NCBI RefSeq assembly: GCF_000282635.1
Contig: NZ_AKIW01000077.1
Location: 102,093 to 166,092, forward strand
DNA length: 64,000 bases
Source: Variovorax sp. CF313
GTDB lineage: Bacteria > Pseudomonadota > Gammaproteobacteria > Burkholderiales > Burkholderiaceae_C
Reading direction: 5' to 3'
The position numbers and the translations under genes are program-made. The notes under the pieces were generated by a model. That model saw only the letters and a program-made list of their open reading frames with translations. It was not told where the DNA came from and searched no databases. Below are positions 9,241 through 18,777 of the stretch, piece after piece (the stretch's first letter is position 1; each line of letters starts with the position of its first letter).

Positions 9241-12200
9241 TGGCTGCCTCCTTGTCCATAGACGCCAGCTTCATCCCGGCCTTGGCCAGGATCGCCAGCA
9301 ATACGTTAGTCCCCAACCCTTTGCCTTCCAGCATCGAGGCGACCTCGTGGGCCTTGGTCTCCACCGTTTGCCGATGGCGGTCAGAAATCGCGAACGAGCG
9401 CGAAATGGTCTTTGTGTCTGAGCCCGCGCCGATAACAATGGCGATGGCTTCGCTGTGGGCCTTGCGGCCTTGCACGGCGACGAATGCCTCTGCCTCGCGG
9501 AAGCGCCGGGCGAACTTGGCCAACTCCAAGATCGCCGCATCGATATGCCGATCAACCCAGTCGCGCGGGGGTTTCTCGGCCGCCAAGCTCAGGATGCCTT
9601 CCAGCGAAGCCCGTGAGCCATCGAAGCTTGCAAGGCGGGTGGCGAAGCCATCCATTTGAAGATCGCCCGAGATGCCCGAGACAGACTGCGCCCGCTCGCG
9701 CAGGGCTTCCAGGTCGTCCAGGCTCGCGTCGAGGGAGGCAAGCATCTTGGCTTCGACCTCGGCGAGCATCTTGCTGTAGGCGCCAGCGAGCTCCTGCAGC
9801 GGCGCGCGCAAGGCCTTCACATAGGCCTTGCCGTCGGCCGCGCCCAGCAGCGAGGCCAGGTCGACGAACAGGACCTTGTGCGGGTCGCTGGCTTTGAGGA
9901 GCATGTCCCGCATGTCCTTTGCCATCTGGCCCAGCCGCGAAGTCCGCCGAGCCCATTCGGGCAGGTTGAAGACCATCGCCACTAAGCCACGGGCAGCCTC
10001 AAGTGGATCGGCCGCCCCGGCGTTCTCGCCGATCTCGGTCAGGAGTTTCGAGATGCCTTCGAGGATCCGGCTCTTGTCCTCGTCGATAGCCACCCATCGA
10101 AGCGAGAAGCGGTCGGGGTCTTGCAGGCACTCGTCGATGTCGAAGTCGGTGAGCCGAGGCACGAACATTCCGTCCTTGTAGACGGCGATGTTGGCTTTGT
10201 GAGCGAGCAGGAACGCTGTGAGGATTACCGGCTGGATGCCCAGCTTCATGCCGAAGGGCGGGGCACTCCACAGTGCGTAAATCTCATGGGCGCCCACTCG
10301 GGCGTTGGCGTCTGAGAAGAGTGCACGCGTCGCATCCCATAGCGGTGCGAAGCCTTCGGCGAATCCATCGCCAGGCGGTATGCAGCGCCAGGCTCCGGAG
10401 GCGTCCTGGCGGTGGAGTTCCGTGATTCGCAGCATCGTCTCGTAGAGACCGCGCTCGGCCGGGAAGCCTTCGAAGCCCAAGGCCTCTTGGCCTTCGGCGT
10501 TGATCATCGCGTGCAGCAGGTCGCGCCGCGCCTTCACGCTGTTGCTCGACACGCTGTCGCGGTTGACGAGTTCGCTCCACACCGGCGGCGAGGCGGTGAA
10601 TAGCTCTTCGGCAAGAGTAGACGCCACAGGGGAGAGCTTCGAGCCAGGCTCAACAACTTGATCGCTTCCATCGTGCCACTTCGCGAGCGACACGGCGGCC
10701 TGGAGCTGGTCTTCGAGGTCGGCCCGGGTCGCGGCCAAGCGTGCGTAGACCTCGCGACGTGCGACGGCATCGCCCGAGAGCTCATGGCGATCCTTGACTT
10801 GCTCCAAAGCCACCAACTCGGCGGAGAGCTGCGCGATGCGGGCGTGATTGGTGGGAATGCCCACCAGCACCGGCCAAGGTTGAAGCTTTGAGCAGGCCTG
10901 CGCGCGCACGCGCGCTGCCCTCGGGCTCATGCCTTTGCTCGGCAGCGCGAGGATGAAGGTCCCGAACTCGCCCTTCTTTGGTCGGAAGTCGGCGGCGATC
11001 TTCTCAGCCTGCTCGATGCTGCATAGCGAGAGCTCCATCCAGCGCATGGAGCCTGTCTCGTGATAGTGCCGCTTGGCCACCACGGGATGCAGTCCCATGA
11101 GCTGGGCGAGACGCGCATAGTCGATGCCAGGCGAGGCAGCCAGAGCCTGAGCGATGGCCGCGTCGATGTCGAAGTCACTGCCTTCGAAAACCGACCAGGC
11201 GCCGGTGTAGCTCTTGAAAAGGGCGACTTTCAGTCCTGCGAGCTTTTGCAGCGCGGCGTCGAGGTCATCGCGCGTTTTGTCGTAGAAGAGAGCGCCGATC
11301 ACGGCGGAATCGGCGGCCAGGCCCGAACCGTTGCGGAAGAGGTCGATGACTGCGATGTTCTTGATCAGCGACACCAACAAGGCATCGCCGGTCTTGGCCT
11401 CGGCCCGCTCTACCGCTTCGACAGCTTGCGACCAGCGATGCCCATCGGGCGAGGCGAGGATCGCCGGCTCCAGGTTCGAGCGCAGGTAATCCCAGTAGTC
11501 GCTCGGGCGATACCAACTCGCCTCGCTTTTAAGGGTCAAGTTCAGGTAGGAGCGGAAGCCGTGCGGTTCCACCGATGACAGAAAGCCGAAGGTGCTGCGC
11601 TCGTTCTGTCCGAATTGCCGCTTGGAGATCGGCCCCAGTAGCGCGGCCATGGCCGGATGCAGTGGCCAGCAACTCTCCAAGGCTTTTGCGAAACTCTGAC
11701 CAACCGCGGGCCGGCGTGAGCGGATCGCTTCGGCGATTGCTTCGGACGCATCGCGCATCCATGGCGGGCGTTCCTTTGCTTCGATCGCGCGGCCGATGAG
11801 CTCGACGACCTCATCGCTCGCCGCCACGAACGGCAAGTCGATATAGCGGCCTTGGATCTTGGCCCAATCGTCTCGGGTGTCGATTCCAAGGCGCGCCGAA
11901 TACTGCGCGAAGGACTGATGCAACACGCCAATGACCACCAGGCGGCCTTCGGAGCGCGCGGCGGCCTCAGCGAGCTCTTGGAAAAAGTAGACGTCGTCCC
12001 CGGAGCCGAGGGCGGATGCCTCCAAAAACTTGCCCATCTCGTCGATGAGAACCAGCGCACCGTCCTGCGGGCGGCTCGTGGCCTCTTCTAGTAGTTCGGC
12101 GATCAGGCTTTGGGCGGTGGCTTTGCTGCGGCCATCGACGGTCTTGCCTTGTGCGCGACGAAGCGCTGCGTGAAGCTCCGTCACGACGCTTCCGCGCCGC

Positions 12201-12568
12201 CCCACAGCCGGGACAATAAGCCATCCTTTGCGGACGGGGAACGCTTTGTCAAAGGCGGGCTTGGAATCCAAGCGCAAAGCTTCGCGCGCTTTGGCACGGA
12301 GGTTCTTGTCGGCGTGCAGAGCGCTCGCCAAGGCAACAGCCAGTGAGCTCTTGCCGCCGCCAAACGGGCCGGTCCAGGTGAAGCAGCGTTGATTCGTTCC
12401 CGAGAGCTGTTTGCACATGCCATCGACAACGGCGGCCGCGGTCGCGTGGCAGATGTAGCCAGAGAGTGCGTCGGCACGGCCGATGTCGGCGTCGACGCGA
12501 ATGGAACGCTGGTACTGGCGCGCAATCTGGACGATGTCCGAAAGTGCCTGTTGCGTCTTCTCAGTCAT
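9233..12568 (-). CDS. sspC: Large P-loop ATPase, SspC-like
   Basis: This 1111-residue soluble protein has Walker A GPFGGGKSS at residues 67-75 and Walker B ALVLIDE at 171-177. Upstream of the P-loop is a helical segment, and the long C-terminal part is helix-rich with no other recognised domain. Size and position between a DUF4007 gene and a PAPS-reductase gene fit SspC, the ATPase of the SspBCD phosphorothioation complex. It overlaps both neighbours by 8 bp, so stoichiometric co-expression is expected. Other large defence ATPases such as BrxC/PglY share the P-loop style, but the flanking genes favour SspC. Assignment rests on context and motifs, not alignment. Confidence 0.75.
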   Translation of the reverse strand: MTEKTQQALSDIVQIARQYQRSIRVDADIGRADALSGYICHATAAAVVDGMCKQLSGTNQRCFTWTGPFGGGKSSLAVALASALHADKNLRAKAREALRLDSKPAFDKAFPVRKGWLIVPAVGRRGSVVTELHAALRRAQGKTVDGRSKATAQSLIAELLEEATSRPQDGALVLIDEMGKFLEASALGSGDDVYFFQELAEAAARSEGRLVVIGVLHQSFAQYSARLGIDTRDDWAKIQGRYIDLPFVAASDEVVELIGRAIEAKERPPWMRDASEAIAEAIRSRRPAVGQSFAKALESCWPLHPAMAALLGPISKRQFGQNERSTFGFLSSVEPHGFRSYLNLTLKSEASWYRPSDYWDYLRSNLEPAILASPDGHRWSQAVEAVERAEAKTGDALLVSLIKNIAVIDLFRNGSGLAADSAVIGALFYDKTRDDLDAALQKLAGLKVALFKSYTGAWSVFEGSDFDIDAAIAQALAASPGIDYARLAQLMGLHPVVAKRHYHETGSMRWMELSLCSIEQAEKIAADFRPKKGEFGTFILALPSKGMSPRAARVRAQACSKLQPWPVLVGIPTNHARIAQLSAELVALEQVKDRHELSGDAVARREVYARLAATRADLEDQLQAAVSLAKWHDGSDQVVEPGSKLSPVASTLAEELFTASPPVWSELVNRDSVSSNSVKARRDLLHAMINAEGQEALGFEGFPAERGLYETMLRITELHRQDASGAWRCIPPGDGFAEGFAPLWDATRALFSDANARVGAHEIYALWSAPPFGMKLGIQPVILTAFLLAHKANIAVYKDGMFVPRLTDFDIDECLQDPDRFSLRWVAIDEDKSRILEGISKLLTEIGENAGAADPLEAARGLVAMVFNLPEWARRTSRLGQMAKDMRDMLLKASDPHKVLFVDLASLLGAADGKAYVKALRAPLQELAGAYSKMLAEVEAKMLASLDASLDDLEALRERAQSVSGISGDLQMDGFATRLASFDGSRASLEGILSLAAEKPPRDWVDRHIDAAILELAKFARRFREAEAFVAVQGRKAHSEAIAIVIGAGSDTKTISRSFAISDRHRQTVETKAHEVASMLEGKGLGTNVLLAILAKAGMKLASMDKEAANG

Positions 12569-13493
12569 AGGCGCGTCTGATCATGTTTTTGATGTCTTCC
12601 TTAGACAAGGCCTTACGGTGGACCTGCCTCAGGCCGGCGGTGTCGGTCCACTCGAGCTTTCGGCCAGTGAAATCGGAAAGAGCGATCAGTCGTTGGGCGA
12701 TCGATTCCTCATCGAGCTTGAAGACGCGACCAGGCGATCCTTCGGCATAGGCTACCGTCTCGAAGGCCAACGAGCTTTGGCCGTCTGCTTTGCGATTCCA
12801 GAAATCGACTAAGGCATAGGCGAATACGCCGTCGTGCAGTGAAGCCTTTGGGCCGCGGCGGAAGGCGTATTGGCCCTTGTGGACTTCCTGTAGCAAGCCC
12901 AATTCGCCCAACAACGGCTCGGCGAAGTCCTCAGGAGATCCGCCGGCCGTGCGCGGTGCGTAGCTACGAAGACACGTCTCCAAGTCGCGCGAGATCGTCG
13001 AGGTCGAAAGGCGATGCTTCGGATCTAGCGTGCGAGCGTAGCGAGCCAAGGGCTCTTCGAGCTCTTGGCGCGTAAAGGTTGGTGCTGTCACGTGGTTAAA
13101 CAGCCAATGCCACGTCGTCGAACGAAAGCAGCGGCCGGCGAGTTGCCAATGCGAGAGCCACGCCGTCGACGGACTCTCGGCATAGGGGTCGAGTCCACCA
13201 TCTTGCAGGATCTCACTGGCAATGCCGCCAATGCGAAATCCGGCGTCGACTTCACGCATGACGCCACATGCCAAAGCCCAATGCCGGATCGATGCAACCA
13301 TGTTCTTGCCCACACCAAAGTCAGCGATAGCAGTCTCGCTGATGAATGTGGACTTGCGGATCAAGTCTCGTTCGCTCGCTTGGTCGAAGGCCTTCTTGAG
13401 CCACATTTGACGCAGAGGGAAGGTCTCATGACCCGAAAAGTGAGCCGGTATCTCCCCCTTCTCTGCCTTGCGCTTAGGAGACGTAGTTGCCAT
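12561..13493 (-). CDS. sspB: DUF4007-family protein, SspB-like
   Basis: This 310-residue protein opens with a low-complexity basic tail followed by PAHFSGHETFPLRQMW and ADFGVGKNMV, the signature N-terminal region of DUF4007 proteins, whose usual length (about 290-310) it matches. In SspBCD systems the member at this position (SspB) nicks DNA so that a sulfur can be introduced in one strand. It is the first gene of the minus-strand operon and overlaps the ATPase gene by 8 bp. No strong Shine-Dalgarno sequence precedes the ATG at 13493. The enzymatic role is taken from the family and context. Confidence 0.78.
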   Translation of the reverse strand: MATTSPKRKAEKGEIPAHFSGHETFPLRQMWLKKAFDQASERDLIRKSTFISETAIADFGVGKNMVASIRHWALACGVMREVDAGFRIGGIASEILQDGGLDPYAESPSTAWLSHWQLAGRCFRSTTWHWLFNHVTAPTFTRQELEEPLARYARTLDPKHRLSTSTISRDLETCLRSYAPRTAGGSPEDFAEPLLGELGLLQEVHKGQYAFRRGPKASLHDGVFAYALVDFWNRKADGQSSLAFETVAYAEGSPGRVFKLDEESIAQRLIALSDFTGRKLEWTDTAGLRQVHRKALSKEDIKNMIRRAYD

Positions 13494-13775
13494 TCAGTTC
13501 AATTTGTTGGTCTAGGGTCGGCGGACTGGAGGATGCCACCAGTTGAGTGTAGTCGCCATCACTGTAAGAAACAACAGTTCGAGTGGAGAGGGGCACGCCC
13601 TTGGGCTTCTCTCTGGCTCGTAACCCCGTGTATTTCCGAGGCGAAGACCTAATTAAAAGCGGCCGAGCCAACTCAACTATCGGTCGTGGAAGCACGTCAT
13701 CCTAGCTAACGGGTCCAAGTCCCCAGAGCGAATTCGCGCCGAGTCGAACGTCTCAAGGAGCGACGGCACTGCAAA

Positions 13776-13817
13776 GCATCACGCATCACGCATCACGCAT
13801 CACGCATCACGCATCAC
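13776..13817. repeat. Six tandem copies of heptamer GCATCAC
   Basis: Six perfect copies of GCATCAC follow one another without interruption. They are non-coding and lie about 280 bp upstream of the sspB-like start. Slipped-strand copy-number variation is plausible. The unit is too short for a CRISPR repeat. Confidence 0.95.
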
Positions 13818-13911
13818 ATCCTATTCGCAGCGGAGAATCTGTGCGGAAACGGCAAAGTGTTGATTTCCATGGAATGCTGCCCCTCCCCCGCGTTCACACT
13901 GGACTGCAAGA

Positions 13912-13945
13912 ATAAAGCCGCTGCCCAGACGAGCAGCGGCTTTAT
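13912..13945 (-). terminator. Rho-independent terminator (bidirectional shape)
   Basis: A perfect 13-bp inverted repeat (ATAAAGCCGCTGC and its complement) with an 8-base loop ends in A/T-rich arms on both sides. It lies about 65 bp beyond the 3' end of the minus-strand tRNA-Ser and should terminate that transcript. Confidence 0.8.
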
Positions 13946-14010
13946 GTGGGCTTTTATGTGGGACAGAATTGGAAAACCAATCTAAGCTGTTGATTTTCCT
14001 AGGGAATCGG

Positions 14011-14095
14011 CGGAGAGTGTGAGATTCGAACTCACGGACGCTTTCACGTCGGCAGTTTTCAAGACTGCTGGTTTAAACCACTCACCCAACTCTCC
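14011..14095 (-). tRNA. tRNA-Ser (anticodon UGA)
   Basis: Read on the minus strand, the 85-base gene folds with acceptor GGAGAGT/ACTCTCC, an anticodon loop CTTGAAA (anticodon TGA), the long variable arm typical of serine tRNAs and a T-loop TTCGAAT. The discriminator is G, and CCA is not fully encoded (CCG follows). Its 3' end faces the defence island, a common integration point for genomic islands. Confidence 0.95.
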
Positions 14096-14127
14096 GGAAC
14101 CGTCGATTTTATGCCGACAGCGTTGCC

Positions 14128-15390
14128 CTACGCTTCATCGGGCAGGAACATCGCCTGCAGATCGCTCAGAAAATCCAGCCCTCGCTCGGTCGGCCACACG
14201 CGGAACAGGTCGCGCGCCACAAGCCCCTTGCGCTCGGCTTCTTCCAATCCACGCTGGATCGACGTCATCGCCAGCCCCGTGCGTTCGCTGAACTGCGGCA
14301 GCGTGAAGCCCTCCTTCAGCCGCAGCGCATTGAGCATGAATTCGAACGGCAGATCGGCCAGCGCCACCTCGTCGCTCTGCGACACGGCGGCGCCCGCGCG
14401 TGCGTTCTCCATGTACAGGCGTGGTTCGCGAAAGCGCACCTGGCGCACGATGCGGTGCGCAAAGCTCAGCTTGCTGTGCGCGCCGGCGCCAATGCCGAGG
14501 TAGTCGCCGAATTGCCAGTAGTTGAGGTTGTGCGCGCACTGGTGCCCATCGCGCGCATAGGCCGACACCTCGTAGCGCGACATGCCGGCCGCAGTGGTGC
14601 GCTCGGTGATGCGGTCGAGCATGGCGTAGGCGATGTCGTCCTCGGGCAGGGTCGGCGGGAACTTGGCGAACCAGGTGTTGGGTTCGATGGTCAGGTGGTA
14701 CACCGACAGGTGCGGCGGCGCGAGCGCCAGCGCCTGCGACAGATCAGCGTCCAGGCCCTCGAGCGTCTGGCCCGGCAGCGCGTACATCAGGTCGAGGTTG
14801 AAGGTGTCGAAGGTGCTCGCAGCCTCTTCGAGCGCGGCAATGGCCTGGGCGCGATCGTGCACACGGCCCAGCGCCTTCAGGTGCTCGTCGTTGAAGCTCT
14901 GCACGCCCACCGACAGGCGCGTGACGCCGGCCGCGCGGTAGGCCCGGAAGCGATTGCGCTCGAAGGTGCCGGGGTTGGCTTCGAGCGTGATCTCGCAATC
15001 GGGCGTGAGCTTCAGGCGCGCACGCACATCGCCGAGCAGGCGGTCGATGGCTTGCGGCGAAAACAGGCTCGGCGTCCCGCCGCCGATGAAGATGGTGTGG
15101 ACGGTGCGGCCCCAGATGAGCGGCAGCGCGGCATCGAGGTCGGCCACCAACGAATCGATGTACGCCTGCTCGGGAATGCCGTCGATCTCCGCTTCGCTCG
15201 CGGCGCGCCATTCGTGCGAGTTGAAGTCGCAGTACGGGCACTTGCGCAGGCACCACGGCAGGTGGATGTAGAGCGACAGCGGCGGCAGCGCGCTGAGCTG
15301 CAGCGGACCGGGCCGCATCCAATGCAGCACGTCGTTGGCCTGCGGCGCTCCCGTGGACTGCGCCGGCTGGATCGGGAAGATGGTGGCCAT
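14128..15390 (-). CDS. hemW: HemW, radical-SAM heme chaperone-like protein
   Basis: The start was placed at the ATG at 15390, giving 420 residues; the longer open frame upstream overlaps rdgB and is not coding. The radical-SAM motif CLRKCPYC (C47, C51, C54) binds the 4Fe-4S cluster, followed by FIGGGTPS and EANPGTF, typical of the HemN/HemW family. The C-terminal HemN_C-like region includes LNYWQFGDYLGIGAGAHS, characteristic of HemW rather than of coproporphyrinogen oxidase HemN. HemW is thought to insert heme into target proteins. It overlaps the rdgB stop by one base (TAATG), so it is the last gene of the kinase-phosphatase-rph-rdgB-hemW operon. Confidence 0.93.
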   Translation of the reverse strand: MATIFPIQPAQSTGAPQANDVLHWMRPGPLQLSALPPLSLYIHLPWCLRKCPYCDFNSHEWRAASEAEIDGIPEQAYIDSLVADLDAALPLIWGRTVHTIFIGGGTPSLFSPQAIDRLLGDVRARLKLTPDCEITLEANPGTFERNRFRAYRAAGVTRLSVGVQSFNDEHLKALGRVHDRAQAIAALEEAASTFDTFNLDLMYALPGQTLEGLDADLSQALALAPPHLSVYHLTIEPNTWFAKFPPTLPEDDIAYAMLDRITERTTAAGMSRYEVSAYARDGHQCAHNLNYWQFGDYLGIGAGAHSKLSFAHRIVRQVRFREPRLYMENARAGAAVSQSDEVALADLPFEFMLNALRLKEGFTLPQFSERTGLAMTSIQRGLEEAERKGLVARDLFRVWPTERGLDFLSDLQAMFLPDEA

Positions 15391-15989
15391 TACAGCCAGC
15401 GCTCGCGCATCAGCGCCAACATGGCCTGCGCCGCGCGGCCGCGGTGGCTGTGGGCGTTCTTGACCTCGGGCGGCAGTTGGGCAAAGGTCTTGCCGAAGGC
15501 CGGCAGGTACATGACGGGGTCGAAACCGAAGCCGTTGTCGCCAACGGGCGCGGGCGCGATCTCGCCGACGACGCGGCCGATGGCGATGAGCGGCTCGGGG
15601 TCGTCGTGGCTGCGCAACGCGACCAGCGTGCTCACGAGCGCGGCGCGGCGGTTGGCCACGCCGTCGAGTTGCTCGAGCAGCGCCTTCACATTGTTGGCAT
15701 CGCCCTTGGGGTAGCCGAATTGCGTGGCGTAGTAGGCGGTGTCGACGCCCGGCAGGCCGCCGAAGGCATCGACGCAAAGGCCCGCGTCATCGGCGATGGC
15801 GGGCAGGCCAGTGGCGGCGCTGGCGTGGCGGGCCTTGGCCAGCGCGTTCTCCACGAAGGTGCGGAAAGGTTCTTCAGCCTCACCCACGCCCAGCGCCGAC
15901 TGCGGCACCAGGGTAACGGCCAGCCCTGCAAACAGTTGCTGGAGTTCGGCGAGCTTGCCTGCGTTGTTGGAAGCCAGAACCAGTTTCAT
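15390..15989 (-). CDS. rdgB: RdgB/HAM1 non-canonical purine NTP pyrophosphatase
   Basis: This 199-residue protein begins MKLVLASNNAGKLAEL, the substrate-binding SNN/GK motif of the ITPase family. It continues with ADDAGLCVDAFGGLPGVDTAYY and the C-terminal GFGFDPVMYLP and NAHSHRGRA segments, all hallmarks of RdgB. It hydrolyses dITP, XTP and related damaged nucleotides to monophosphates and so prevents their incorporation. It lies 3 bp after rph and overlaps the hemW start by one base. Confidence 0.95.
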   Translation of the reverse strand: MKLVLASNNAGKLAELQQLFAGLAVTLVPQSALGVGEAEEPFRTFVENALAKARHASAATGLPAIADDAGLCVDAFGGLPGVDTAYYATQFGYPKGDANNVKALLEQLDGVANRRAALVSTLVALRSHDDPEPLIAIGRVVGEIAPAPVGDNGFGFDPVMYLPAFGKTFAQLPPEVKNAHSHRGRAAQAMLALMRERWL

Positions 15990-15992
15990 GAG

Positions 15993-16724
<732 letters not shown>

Positions 16725-16765
16725 TTGTTCGGGAATTGGAAAGAAAAAAGAAAAGCCGCGCGCGC

Positions 16766-17674
16766 TCAGGTCTTGCGTGCGGCGGAACGGCGAATGGCCT
16801 CGTTGATCTCGGCGATGGAGCGCTCGATGGCGTCTTCGTCGAGGTCGTCGATCTCGTTGTCCGACGCCGGCATGCCGGCCTGGATGGTCGAGGCGAACAC
16901 GCCGTCTTCGATGGTCTCGGTGGACACGCCGCTGCGGTCGTCCGCGCTGTCGGGCATTTCCCATTCGAGCGCAATGAGCGTGACGTTGTCGCTGTGGGCA
17001 CCGCCCTTGCGCAGGGCCATCTCGGCGAGGTCGGGAGCCGCATCGGACACGGGCTTGCCCGAGGAGAGTGTGTGCACGATCAATTCGTCGTCGAGCACGC
17101 CCCAGACACCGTCGGAGCACAGCATGATGCGGTCGCCGCGCTGCAGCTGCAGCGGCGCCGCAATGTCGAACAGCGGCGTGGTCGGCGAGCCGAGGCATGT
17201 CAGCAGCAGGTTGCGGTTGACGGGCATGTCCGAGCTGTGCGGCTTGGGGCGTTCGGCGTGCGAGTGGTCGCGCGTGCGCACCAGCAGGCGGCCGTCGCGC
17301 ACGACGTACAGGCGCGAATCGCCGCAGTGCATCCATGTCGCGGTGGTGCCCTGGAGCACGGCCGCGACAACGGTGGTGCGCGGCGTGTCGAGCATGGCCT
17401 TGTGGCTCGCGTAGCGCATGATCTGCTGGTGCGCGGCCATGGCCGATTCGGCCAGGAAGGCCTTCACGTCCTTCACGGTCGGGCGGGCCTCGCGCTGGTA
17501 GAGCGCAGCGATGGTCTGCAGCGCCAGCTGCGCCGCGACCTCGCCTTCCGGATGGCCGCCCATGCCGTCGGCCAGCACGAACAGCCCCGATTCCCGCGTG
17601 TAGCAATAGCCCATGCGGTCTTCGTTCTTGAGACGCCCGCCCTTGCGGCTGACCTGGAAGACGGAGAATTTCAT
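16766..17674 (-). CDS. PP2C-family Ser/Thr protein phosphatase
   Basis: This 302-residue protein shows the metal-binding motifs of bacterial PP2C/Stp phosphatases: NEDRMG near residue 18, LADGMGGHPEGE near 35-46, MLCSDGVWGVL in the second half and SDNVTLIAL near 220. A variable, acidic C-terminal extension of about 70 residues follows the catalytic domain. It is four bases from the stop of the adjacent kinase gene, so kinase and phosphatase are made from one message and probably act on shared substrates. Confidence 0.93.
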   Translation of the reverse strand: MKFSVFQVSRKGGRLKNEDRMGYCYTRESGLFVLADGMGGHPEGEVAAQLALQTIAALYQREARPTVKDVKAFLAESAMAAHQQIMRYASHKAMLDTPRTTVVAAVLQGTTATWMHCGDSRLYVVRDGRLLVRTRDHSHAERPKPHSSDMPVNRNLLLTCLGSPTTPLFDIAAPLQLQRGDRIMLCSDGVWGVLDDELIVHTLSSGKPVSDAAPDLAEMALRKGGAHSDNVTLIALEWEMPDSADDRSGVSTETIEDGVFASTIQAGMPASDNEIDDLDEDAIERSIAEINEAIRRSAARKT

Positions 17675-17678
17675 GATG

Positions 17679-18686
17679 TCATGCGGGGCGCGTGGTGGGC
17701 GCAGCAGCCTTGGGCAGGCTCTTCTTGTCGAAAGAGCGGATGTTGTCGATCGACAGGCGCACTTTCTCGCCCACCGTGAGCTTGGTGTAGCGGCGCTCGC
17801 CTTCGCGGCTCAACTCCTTCTGCAGCGCGAAGACCGATTGCGGGCGCGACAGCGGGTCGAGCGACATGCACCATTCGACCACCTCGATCAGGTTGTCGGA
17901 GTACACGCCGCGCAGGCGCGACAGCGACAGGCTGAGCCGGTCTTTCTCGATTCGCCGCGGCGCATCGTTGGGCGGATAGCCCTGCATGCAGGCGTAGATG
18001 CAGGCGCCGATGGCGTAGATGTCGGTCCAGGGGCCCATCGACGAGTCGCGCCGGTACATCTCGGGGGCCGCGAAGCCGGGGGTGTACATGGGGCGGATGA
18101 AGATGCCTTCCTTGCTGAGCACTTCGCGCGCGGCGCCGAAATCGATCAGCACGGCGCGGTCGTCGTCGGTGACGAAGATGTTGGCCGGCTTGATGTCCAG
18201 GTGCAGCATCTTGTACTGGTGGACGATGCGCAGGCCGCGCAGGATCTCGTCGAACAGCGAGCGGATGGTCGACTCGCGGAACACCTTCTGCTTTTTCAGG
18301 TCTCGCGCGGTGACCACGAAATCCTGCAGGGTCGCGCCCTCCAGGTAGTTCATGACCATGTAGACGGTCTCGTTCTCGCGGAAGAAGTTGAGCACGCTGA
18401 CCACCGAGGCGTGCGAGATCTGCGCGAGCGAGCGGCCCTCCTCGAAGAAGCTCTTGAGCCCCAACCTGTAGAGCGACAATTTCTCGGGCGGCACTTGCGG
18501 CGCGAGCTCGCCGGGGCCTCGGGTGGCGAGCGACGACGGCAGGTATTCCTTGATGGCCACCTGCTGTCCGCTGGGGTCGATGGCGAGATAGACGACACCG
18601 AAACCACCTGCGGAAAGCCGGCGTACAACGCGGTAACCACCAATGACCGTATCGGGCAACAGGGGCGTAGGCTTGACCTTTGACAT
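17679..18686 (-). CDS. Bacterial Ser/Thr protein kinase
   Basis: The ATG at 18686 gives 335 residues beginning MSKVKPTPLLPD; a longer frame to 18752 adds an unlikely N-terminus. The kinase fold is complete: Gly loop LSAGGFGVVYLA, catalytic Lys in VAIKEYLP, catalytic loop HLDIKPANIF, DFGAA, and activation-segment end GFAAPEMYR. The loop has Leu in place of the usual Arg of HRD, seen in many bacterial kinases. No transmembrane or PASTA segments are visible, so it is probably cytosolic. It is paired with the PP2C gene and is divergent from yicC across about 90 bp. Confidence 0.93.
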   Translation of the reverse strand: MSKVKPTPLLPDTVIGGYRVVRRLSAGGFGVVYLAIDPSGQQVAIKEYLPSSLATRGPGELAPQVPPEKLSLYRLGLKSFFEEGRSLAQISHASVVSVLNFFRENETVYMVMNYLEGATLQDFVVTARDLKKQKVFRESTIRSLFDEILRGLRIVHQYKMLHLDIKPANIFVTDDDRAVLIDFGAAREVLSKEGIFIRPMYTPGFAAPEMYRRDSSMGPWTDIYAIGACIYACMQGYPPNDAPRRIEKDRLSLSLSRLRGVYSDNLIEVVEWCMSLDPLSRPQSVFALQKELSREGERRYTKLTVGEKVRLSIDNIRSFDKKSLPKAAAPTTRPA

Positions 18687-18777
18687 AATCCGGGAGTTTC
18701 GCCCGAAGGCGATGGTGCGGCAAGCGAACGCCGTGCCGACGCCTCGGTGCATGCAAGCAAAACCACAGTGAGGCGCA

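Larger units (their letters stand above)
13494..14010. other. Gene-free stretch between defence operon and tRNA-Ser
   Basis: About 520 bases hold no convincing gene. They contain the presumed promoter of the sspBCD-like operon, a heptamer tandem array (13776-13817) and a strong hairpin terminator (13912-13945) downstream of the minus-strand tRNA-Ser. Its position between accessory defence genes and core genes suggests an island boundary. Confidence 0.6.

Noticed and set aside
8398..13493. BREX type 4 (BrxP-containing) system
   Set aside because: A PAPS-reductase gene and a large ATPase fit, but no PglZ phosphatase-like gene is seen and DUF4007 points to the Ssp type.
13776..13817. Possible CRISPR array
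   Set aside because: The repeat unit is only seven bases with no spacers, so it is a simple tandem repeat.
15391..15777. N-terminal extension of hemW
   Set aside because: It overlaps rdgB and is Arg-rich; the ATG at 15390 gives the normal HemW start.
16725..17606. N-terminal extension of rph
   Set aside because: It runs through the PP2C gene in another phase; RNase PH of normal size starts at 16724.
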